Assembly: GCA_021234155.1 (NCBI GenBank)
Contig: JAJEKV010000017.1
Location: 15,951,455 to 16,015,454 of the forward strand
DNA length: 64,000 nucleotides
Reading direction: 5' to 3'
DNA from: Isoetes taiwanensis
Taxonomy: Eukaryota; Streptophyta; Lycopodiopsida; Isoetales; Isoetaceae
The notes beneath the pieces are model-generated. The model saw nothing but the letters and a program-made list of their open reading frames with translations. It searched no databases and had not been told where the DNA came from. The translations under genes and the position numbers were made by a program. Shown here piece after piece: positions 56,433-64,000 of the stretch; the first letter of the stretch is position 1, and every line of letters begins with the position of its first letter.

Positions 56433-57699
56433 TCAAAAAGGTTCTTTCTTAATATACCGCGCTAGCCTCATATCTTTGGGCATACAAGTGACTCTCTTAG
56501 CGTGCTGGGCACACACAACAGAGTCTTCAAAGTGGTGTACGATGTGCTGCTCCGACGCCTCCTGCAATGCAAGCAGCATGTCGTCCGTGACCCGTTTGGA
56601 CGGGTCGAACTCCTGCAAAATCTCCCTCGACGGGCGGCAAAGGAAGCTCGGGAATAAGGAAGCCATAGCTCATTGAAGTGCTTGATTTCTGGACCGCCCT
56701 CGCGGAATTTTGAGTCCGCACGGCCTCTTCATTGGCTTCTTCTGAGGGGTTGGCCTGTTCCGGTGGGGGCTTCAACGTATTTTTTCTTCTTCGATCGGTA
56801 GGCCTCCTTCAATGGTCCTCACCCTGTGTTCTTCATAGTATTTGGAGTATTCTTCGTACATTTTCATATGCAAAATGTACTCCTTCAACTCCTTCCGGTA
56901 CTTCAAATCCCCGTTTCAAAGACGTAAGACTCCCTTTGCGGCCTTGGTTTCTTGGTCTTTGTCATTTGGGGTGCTTCGCGGCGGCCATTTAGGATAGGGC
57001 GGTGCATTAGCTCCGGCTTCCCGTGGGCGTTAAAACCCATTATTATTATTATTATTAGCCACGGGGGTCTTCATCCTCCGGTTATTGGGTTGGAAGGCCC
57101 CCGGGTCCCTCCCTGTTCGTGTCCTCCCCGCTCCCTCCTCAGTCCGGTCGGGGCCGAAGATGGGGCTTCTCGAGATCCGGCTCTGTATGGTCACTCCTAC
57201 AGCCGGGCGTCTTCTTCTTCTTGGTTTCTTTTTGCCGCACCTCCCGGGTCCTTGCCTTTCTCTGCTCTCACCCTCTCCCTCCTCCTTGCGCTTCCTCCTT
57301 TCTTCCCTCCTCTCATTCCTTCTCCTCCTTCCTCTTCACCAGCTCCTCTTTTTTTTTGCGGCCTTTCGCCTTTGATTTCTTGGTGGCTTTCTTCTCTTTT
57401 TCCTCTTCGCCTTCTTTGGTTCAGGGTTAAGTTGCGTTCGGTTCCGGTTCTTCGTCATCCGCGAAAATCTCTCTCTCCAGCTCCCTTCTCAATTCCTCAG
57501 CAGCGTCCATCTCCCAGTCGAGCTGCTCCGATACTTGTTCCTGCTCTTCTGGGTTAGGGTTAGGTGGTTCTACAGGTGCCTCCTCTTCCTCGATGTGCGC
57601 TTGTCTTCTTCTGGCCTTTTGTTGGGCCGGCCCGGCTCTGGCGTTTGCGACATAACCGGGTGGCATAACCTTGCGTGCGGTTTGTTTCGTCCGTGCCAT
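56433..57699 (-). pseudogene. Histone-H3-like protein encoded in a gypsy element
   Basis: The N-terminal frame 57699-57427 starts MARTKQTARK, identical to the H3 tail through K9. It continues VMPPGYVANARAG and a long acidic stretch. The C-terminal frame 56666-56433 has SREILQEF, LALQEASEQHIV, HFEDSVVCAQHAKRVT, MPKDMRLARYIKKE. This is the H3 histone fold from the end of helix 1 to helix 3; by eye about half of the aligned positions match ordinary H3. Upstream, in another frame, FLIPELPLPPV resembles the H3 stretch just before REI. Between tail and fold lie about 250 codons of Lys/Arg/Glu-rich sequence (KKAKRKK, then KYRKELKEYILHMKMYEEYS) in several frames. Loop 1 has ordinary H3 length, arguing against CENH3. 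I mark it as a pseudogene because the assembled frame is broken; the breaks could be sequence errors. Confidence 0.75.
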
Positions 57700-57922
57700 G
57701 CTTTTGTTTGACGAGTTTCGAGTTCTGGCGCCTGAAGATCGTCCTCTTGGGCGAGCTGTTCTCCGGGAAGGGTGGAGATAAAATAGGAACCCTAATTTTG
57801 TATTTATAGGGAGGTGGGATTTAGGGTTGTAACCTGCAATTCATATGGGGAAAAAAAAGAAACTAGGGCATTAGCGAAGGTACGAGGCGTTCATTTGGTT
57901 TCACCATATTCTAAAACACCCA

Positions 57923-58210
57923 CCACTCACACAGAGTGCCTCTGGGCCAGATTGGATTGCCAATCGAATGAGTCTGGGCGCACTCTGTGAGGGGTCGACT
58001 GTTTTTGAAGCTATTTTATAATTCACAGGGAGTTTCTTAGTGTTATAAAATACAAACCGGACTAGAATGAAGGGAGTAAACTAATCTATACTATCAGTTT
58101 AATTAACTTGTACTTCTATTTAGGTCAACGTTGGTCAACCACTCACACAAAGTCGCTCGTTGATTCGGATTGCAAACCTAATGGGCCTCAAGCGCACTCG
58201 CGAGGGGTGG
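57923..58210. repeat. Two more copies of the hairpin repeat
   Basis: Units at 57923-57995 and 58139-58210, spaced 216 bp. Same arms as the three copies downstream of the H3-like ORF, more decayed at 58139. Confidence 0.75.
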
Positions 58211-58402
58211 CCGCTTTCTTGGCAATTTAGGTTGGGTGATGCTACACTTCACTAGCAATCTAGCATGGAGCTATGTTCTAACCCAAAATTGGAAAATTTT
58301 CCCAATTTTTCGAAGCTCTTGCTTGGGTGGCTATACCCCAAGACTCAAATCTACTGTTAGTCCTAAGGGAAAAATGGCCAGTGCTCGATCTTGGATGCCA
58401 AG

Positions 58403-58420
58403 ATCATGCTCTGATACCAC
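58403..58420 (-). promoter_or_regulatory. Primer-binding site of the 13.4-kb element
   Basis: Minus strand TGGTATCAGAGCATGAT, one base after the 5' LTR; complementary to initiator-Met tRNA. Confidence 0.85.
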
Positions 58421-60006
58421 TGTGACGTCCCCTACTCCTTATACGATGCCCGCATCGTATTCGGCGGAGGAGCATTCCCCCTGGGCAAATGGCCGACGGG
58501 GGCCATCCACCCGACTCTACTCCCACGGGGCAGAGCCAGCAAGGGAAGAGTGGATGTGTCATTCACCCGTCTTCCATCGGGTCGACCTATCTGCGGAAGC
58601 GTGAAGAAACAAACGTAAGCACAACTAACAATATACAATCACCATAGAGATAGCAACATCACAGAGATAACAATACCTTCATAGCAACAATACAAAGGGG
58701 AGATCCTACCCAGGGCTCGGACTCAAGGGGGATGACTGACGGCTAGGTCTCCAGAGTTCATTGCGGCAATTCATGGCAATAGATTTGGCTGGCATAGAAC
58801 ATGGCTTTGGGTAGTCCACTCCATCCGCCCCTCCCGCACACTTTGCGAGTAGGTCGAAAGGTGTTGGGACTGACCGTAGCCCTCTGGGGTGAATAGCCAA
58901 AGGGGCTACTACTGGCCGGGTTGCATCTCCCCGCCCGATGAGGCAGAAGAGAGTTTCCTCTCCTCCGCAGGCATCCATGCTCATCGCAGCGGCTAGAGGG
59001 CCACCGCCTTTATTCGGACTTAAACTCACCGGAAGGTCATATTCACCACCCCACGAAGTGTCGAGCTCATGCCTTGCCCACACGCAGCGACAAGCCATTA
59101 AGCCTAGCCCCGCAGAGACCCCCGATAGGCTTTACTACCGTGAGGGGTCAGTCCACGATGAGACAAGTTCCTCCTTATCAACCGCCTTTTGCCCCTTCAC
59201 CCACGCCGGTGGGGCTCCCCGCACGGGCCGCAATTATGTGGGAACTAAGGTGCTATGCTAGGAGCATCTACTACACGACCTTTTTAGGTCTCTACCCCCC
59301 TTCCCAAAACAAGGAGATCACAGAGTGGAATACATACAATATCACAGAACAGAAATAGAGAATCACATCAATCTATCTACTTAACATCCAATGTTAGGTT
59401 CATTCGTTAGAGTCTCGGATCTAGGGATCTACAAGGCTTCTGGAGATGATCTAACATACTGAATCGGCATATTGCCACGCCCAAAGACGGTTTTGCACAA
59501 CAGAACAACTAGATACCTGCTCCTTGGTTCGCCCCCGATCCTCTGAAGGCCCATACTCCCTGATCTTGGCGAAGACAACCGCTACTCAACAACTCACAGT
59601 AAATCCGCTTTTCGAGTTCGGCAATGCGATTTCGAGTCCTACCTTGGCCGAATGGGCCCAAGGGAACCCTAAATGCGAAAAAGGAAAGGAAGCTCTAGAG
59701 AACCCTAATTGGCAAAATGAAAGGAGAGCTAGGGTCTAGGGTTTTAGCCCTTATATAGACCCTATCTAGGTTAGGGCATCCATATGGACAAATGGCTTTA
59801 AGCCATTTGGAAATGGATGAACAAGGAACCTTTTGTTGTGTATGTTTAATTACATACCCAACATCCAAAGTTGCCCCCTAGGTGCAACCTTTAGCTCCTA
59901 GGTGTAACATTATCCCGCTCTCAAGTACATGTCAACTGTGACATGTACGTGTGACGTGGCAGTATAATATACGTATTCGGGGCGTATATTATGCTGGAAC
60001 GTCACA
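58421..60006 (-). repeat. 5' LTR of the 13.4-kb element
   Basis: Matches 46602-48195. Long stretches are identical (for example 58560-58760 and 59330-59500), separated by clusters of small differences in GC-rich sequence. The end hairpins are conserved. Confidence 0.9.
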
Positions 60007-60011
60007 TATGC

Positions 60012-62040
60012 TCTTTATGCTAAATGTGCTGATAATTCCTATTTGCCAAGTACATATCTCTATTGACTGATTTTTCTTCTTCTCTTAACTCATAATGCAT
60101 CATGCCTATATAATCATTTCCCCAATATCCAGATGATCCAAACAGCCTCAAACAAGTTCCAAAATGATATTGTATTTACTCTTACCCAAATTCTCGCTTT
60201 AACTCTTCATTTTATCCCCCCCCCCCTTTTTTTATCTTTCCATTTTATCTCTCTCTCTCTCTCTCTCTTTTTTTTTTTTTGGTCGAGCAGATCATTCCCA
60301 AGCTCTAATGTCTTGGGCACAGGATCAAAAAATACTGATAATAGATGAAATCGAACAATTTGCCTCAATTATCCATCGATTCATAAAGCAAGAAAGGCAG
60401 ATTCAACCATCAGCAGGTCAATCCGATCTCTCAAGCAAGTTTCCTGATCGAATCTCATGCCCAAAGCCCTCAAAATTCTTTTGAAAGTAAATTCCCCTTC
60501 CATAATCCTCTGTTTCTGGCCCATTCTTGGCAAATCTGGCCCAAATCCTTGTCTTTTAGCTTAGTTCTGGGCTTCTTGGCTCAGAACAGGTAGATCCGGG
60601 GTGTTTAGCTAGGATTAGATTGTTAAATCCATCTCTAAATCCGAATCTTGGCACGAAGGGTTCTTGAGGTTTTCGAGCACAATATCCCATAGGCATTTTT
60701 TGAAAAGAAAGCTTGGGTATATAAGGCACAGTAAAATATTATTATTAATTCATGCGTGCTATGCCCACGTGGGATTCGACCCGTTGTCGCCCGACACGCC
60801 TGGGTGTACCACGTGGCGAGGGGAGATTGGATGGGGGAGTGACTAGGGGGGTAAATAGGAATTTTTTTTTTTGTCAAATTTGGCACGAACCCCAAGAAGT
60901 GAAAAATGAAGGTCAATATGGGGTCTTTTTCAAAAATTCGTTTTTTCACAAGGAAATCTTTTTTGATGCTCTACAAGGTGGGAGAAGGCATTTGATTTTT
61001 TCGGCTAAAAATGGAAGTCAAATTTGATGATGTGGCAAGTTGGTGAGGTGATTTGGCAAATGGGTGGTGGCATGGCATTATAGGGTGATGATGTGTCAAG
61101 GGAGGTGGTAAAATGACCTTTTTTCTAGTCAAAACTTTTTGTGAAGTGGAGATGATGTGGATGACATGTGTGAGATGATGTGGAAGCACTTGGGTATGAT
61201 GTGGCACCATGGGATGATGACATGTCACCTAGGGTATCAAAATGACTTTACTTAGGTCAAAACTTTTGAAATAAAGTTCAGTGGTAGGTGACACATCTAT
61301 GATGACATGGATGTGCTTGAGTGATGATATGGATGGTATTTGGCATTATTGATGATGATGTGGACAATTTGGCAACCAATTTGGCACTAGTCCACATAAC
61401 AATAGATCTTTTATGCAATAACTTGGATATTTTACTTCTCCATACTTGCTTGAAGAAAATGTGCACTTTCTCTTTCTAGCTTAGCTTTTAGAGAGAGAAG
61501 ATGATCTAAGGAAAAAGCCAAATTTGGTGGGATTTTTTGCTTCTTGCGAAGGTAGTGGATGTATGATTGTGTATGATGCATGTATGGTGTGTTTTGACTA
61601 GAAAAAAGACTCTTTGCCAACTTGGGATAGGAAAAAATGATGGTGATGCATGAAAATATAACTTATGAAGCATGTATGGTGTTTATGGATGGGATTGAGG
61701 TAGTAGAGTCATGTAAGAAGCCTTGGGAAATTGAACTCATGCCAAAATGATTTGGAACTAGCCACATACCAAAGAATCTTGAGGGGTCTTCCAAACTTCA
61801 ATCTTGAGAGGTCTTCCAAACTTCAATCTTGAGGGGTCTTCCAAACTTCAAATTCAACTACACTTGCTTGAATCTTATCCTCCTTGCTACACTTGCATGG
61901 CATCCAATGAATGTCCTTCCCTTGGTTCTTCAACAAAGGTCTCTACTCGCGATCTTCAAAAATGAGAGTCTTCAAACTTCTAGTTCTTGCACACATGTCT
62001 TAGACAAAAGTTAGACAAAGATAAGCAAATTGTGTGCATT
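60012..62040 (-). repeat. Repeat R2, right part
   Basis: Inverse of 19441-20890. TTCCAAACTTCAATCTTGAG units occur three times near 61790-61850. Poly(T), C-run and CT-repeat tracts lie at 60220-60280. 60300-60870 has additional sequence not found in R1. Confidence 0.6.
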
Positions 62041-62270
62041 GCTCTTCTATGCTGCCAAAATGTGGCAGCAATGGCTTTCATTTATTGCATTCAGTTTGGA
62101 ATTTTAAATACTGGAAATTAAAAGGTCATGGTTGCATTGCATGTTATGTAAGACACAAACTTAAACATCTGGTACATACAATGAGTGGCGTAAGAACCAA
62201 GCAGCACATATGAATTGAGATTCCAGGGAAGAATGGGAAAGTTTCATTGCAGGATCATTGCCAAACAAAG
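62041..62270 (+). pseudogene. LINE endonuclease fragment, continuation of 45745-45888
   Basis: Reads LPKCGSNGFHLLHSVWNFKY, WKLKGHGCIACYVRHKLKHL, then one stop and IEIPGKNGKV. Homologous to 19440-19260 on the minus strand. A perfect hairpin GCTGCCA/TGGCAGC lies at its left edge. Confidence 0.55.
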
Positions 62271-62679
62271 AAGGATAGGCTGGTCCCCCAGCCTCTAGTT
62301 ATGCATATGCATTTCTTAAAGTTCTTGATGGTTGCCAATGCGGGAGTATGGTTGGCAACATAGGTTTTTTTGCAAGAGATGAGAGCAAGATAATGTGGTA
62401 GGCAAGCGAAATGACATGCAGATGATTATGGAAGCATGAAACTGATGAACCTGCATGGCAAGTGAATGTGTAGTCAGTAAGATGGAGTTGCCATATGGGG
62501 GTGTGATGGCAACTTGATGGATGTGGTAAGAAATGATAAGATAGAAGAGGTTTATATGGATCAAGGGCAACTCTTGAGCAGATTATCATGTAATGGAGGT
62601 ATGAGAGGGTGATCCTGCATATGAAAAAGTGTCTGTTAGTATGAGGAGCTGTTGTTATGGCAGGGATGGCAGCAATATT

Positions 62680-63215
62680 ATGTCGTCGATTCGCGTAGCG
62701 AATCGGCATTCTTGCTCAAGACGAGCATGCATGCATTGCATGCGTCGCATGCATGCATCGCATGCGTTTTGGGCCGTTCTTCCGGTTGGGCGTTTGCTAC
62801 TTATTGCGGAATTCTTCATCGACGTTTCATCGGCGCTTCCTCTTCTCTCAGTAGTACCTTATTCTCTTTGAATTGTTTCCAGGCAGGGGAGGGGCTTCTT
62901 CCTGCCTGGTTTGGCCAATTTGGCGTTGCTTTCCTGCTGTCCTTTCCGGCCTTTAGCCTTCATCCTGTGACCTTCGTCCTCGATCCTAGTTTGTTAAGGA
63001 AGTCCTTTGGTATTCGGGCGCTTTGTTGGTTTTTATGCGAGTCGCAGTGCAAGAATGTCGTCGATTCGCGTAGCGAATCGGCATTCTTGCTCAAGACGAG
63101 CATGCATGCATTGTATGCATCGCATGCATGCATCGCATGCGTTTTGGGCCGTTCTTCCGGTTGGGCGTTTGCTACTTATTGCGGAATTCTTCATCGACGT
63201 TTCATCGGCGCTTCC
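62680..63215 (+). repeat. Duplicated ~160-bp block rich in GCATGC palindromes
   Basis: Copies at about 62680-62840 and 63055-63214. Each begins with the perfect hairpin CGATTCGC-GTA-GCGAATCG and contains a series of overlapping GCATGC/ATGCAT palindromes. After the second copy ACCTTATTCTCTTTGAA resumes without 14 bp present in the first. 62270-62680 shows nothing recognisable. Confidence 0.8.
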
Positions 63216-63469
63216 ACCTTATTCTCTTTGAACCCACCCTCCCCCCCTTTCTTTGTTTATTATATTTTGTACAAGTTCTGTTTTTCATGTTTTTCCACCC
63301 GGTGAGTGATGCTTTTTTTCCGCCCACTGGGTGATGCTATTCTCTGGTATGTTTCTCGTTTGTTGTGTTGGTGATGTGCAGGTACAGGTTGGCGAGCGCC
63401 ATCCGTTTTGACTTCTCCATGCGGAGGTTTTTGGGAGCGATTCTATGCCTTACGTTTGTCTAAGCCCCT

Positions 63470-63550
63470 TGCCAAAGGCTTATCACTAGGGTTTTTCCTC
63501 GAAAACCCGAAAGGGCGGGGTTTTTTAATCCCGGTGATAAGCTTTCGGCA
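63470..63550. repeat. Hairpin B: same core as hairpin A, different arms
   Basis: Arms TGCCAAAGGCTTATCAC (63470-63486) and GTGATAAGCTTTCGGCA (63534-63550) pair at 15 of 17 positions, plus one G-U. The enclosed core, inverted, aligns with 137-183 with a few single-base differences. Confidence 0.6.
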
Positions 63551-64000
63551 GGTACATCAGCCACTCATCTATTAGCATTGTATTTGTTTTTGGGGTCCAA
63601 ATGATATAATTGGATTTTCCCTTTATTTTTCGTGGGTAGTTCGCATGTGTGCGGCTATCCACTGTCCACCATTGTAGAAATCTGCTGAGATGAATGAGAA
63701 GCCTATCTATCGGGCGCTTTGTTGGTTTCATGCGAGTCGCAGTGCAAGAATGTGAAGACATATGTGGAAGAAAACAAGATGTGCAAATGAGAATGAGGTG
63801 TATGAATAAGATTTTCAGATGTTCCTGCATGGAAATCAATCACTTTAGTAATGACAACTCAAAAGATGGCCATATATGAGCTGAAACCTGCATGTATCTC
63901 ACTGTTCTTTGCATTTAGTCATAGTAGTAGACTGCCAAAGCATGTAAAACAGCCTAAACTCTACATAAATCTTGCCTAATTGTGCAAACACCTATACTTA
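63551..64000. repeat. End of window with a short direct repeat
   Basis: GGGCGCTTTGTTGGTTTCATG followed by CGAGTCGCAGTGCAAGAATGT at 63713-63754 repeats 63017-63057. In the first copy the duplicated GCATGC block follows at once; in the second, unrelated sequence does. No gene seen. Confidence 0.55.

Larger units (their letters stand above)
46602..60006 (-). mobile_element. 13.4-kb Ty3/gypsy element with a histone-H3-like ORF
   Basis: LTRs 46602-48195 and 58421-60006 (1594 and 1586 bp). Target duplication TATGC at 46597-46601 and 60007-60011. On the minus strand: PBS, hairpin repeats, H3-like ORF, hairpin repeats, unknown ORF, gag, protease, RT, RNase H, integrase, a 1.1-kb 3' region, polypurine tract. 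The uninterrupted insertion site is represented by R1 near 20890. All coding parts carry frequent short indels. The roughly 4.5 kb between PBS and gag is unusual for gypsy elements. Confidence 0.85.

Noticed and set aside
56433-56666. CENH3 (centromeric H3) captured by a centromeric retrotransposon
   Set aside because: Loop 1 is not lengthened and the N-terminus is the canonical H3 tail, so ordinary H3 ancestry fits better.
57004-57557. Plus-strand frames rich in Ser/Pro/Leu opposite the H3-like ORF
   Set aside because: They mirror the Lys/Glu-rich minus-strand coding sequence and show no family features.
63487-63533. Bacterial-type rho-independent terminator in hairpin B (GGGCGGGGTTTTTT)
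   Set aside because: It resembles one by chance; the context is plant nuclear DNA and the same core occurs in hairpin A without an adjacent gene.

Overview
The window is nuclear DNA of a land plant with a large, retrotransposon-filled genome. I base this on Ty3/gypsy and Ty1/copia elements primed by initiator-Met tRNA, LINEs, a Helitron, a CACTA-like end, a PPR remnant and an intron-containing RING-H2 gene of a plant family. I cannot name the species. A non-flowering plant is possible but not shown. Only one host gene looks intact: a five-coding-exon RING-H2 E3 ubiquitin ligase at 32546-35037.

Layout. 1-3.8 kb: a decayed FCP1/NIF-type phosphatase-like gene with one recognisable intron, followed by tandem repeats that each carry a 30-bp palindrome. 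3.8-16.1 kb: a Russian-doll nest. A chromodomain Ty3/gypsy element (5443-10499, TSD CTTGG) sits in a copia element (4801-15318), which sits in an old gypsy LTR (4350-16069). 16.8-19.1 kb: a decayed Tat-like gypsy pol with an extra RNase H. 19.4-29 kb: a degenerate LTR/gag repeat (R1) split by a solo LTR (21080-27267), itself split by a Helitron-like element (22550-27084). 29-32.5 kb: LINE and PPR remnants and intergenic DNA. 32.5-35 kb: the RING gene. 35.5-40.3 kb: foldback and MITE-like sequences, a small LINE, a CACTA-like end and a microsatellite. 40.7-43.2 kb: a 5'-truncated LINE with poly(A) and TSD. 43.4-45.9 kb: a decayed coiled-coil ORF and the ORF1/endonuclease start of another LINE. 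46602-60006: a 13.4-kb gypsy element on the minus strand (TSD TATGC), inserted in R2, an inverted copy of R1. 60-64 kb: the rest of R2 and LINE, then hairpin-rich DNA.

The most exciting object is in the 13.4-kb gypsy element. Between its primer-binding site and gag it carries a histone-H3-like reading frame (57699-56433, minus). The N-terminus is exactly the H3 tail (MARTKQTARK). The C-terminus is a recognisable H3 histone fold. They are separated by a long acidic then lysine-rich spacer with frame breaks. Degenerate repeats of about 204-216 bp, each centred on a roughly 73-bp hairpin, flank this ORF on both sides. A second unknown ORF lies between it and gag. I know of no described retrotransposon with this arrangement.

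A second theme is hairpins whose arms change in sequence but stay complementary. They occur at both ends of the 1.2-1.65-kb LTRs, in the palindromes at 1.7-3.1 kb, and in a pair of hairpins sharing a core at the two ends of the window. The many frame breaks in pol and in the H3-like ORF may be true decay, assembly or base-calling error, or both. The two LTRs of the 13.4-kb element differ by clustered small indels separated by long identical stretches.
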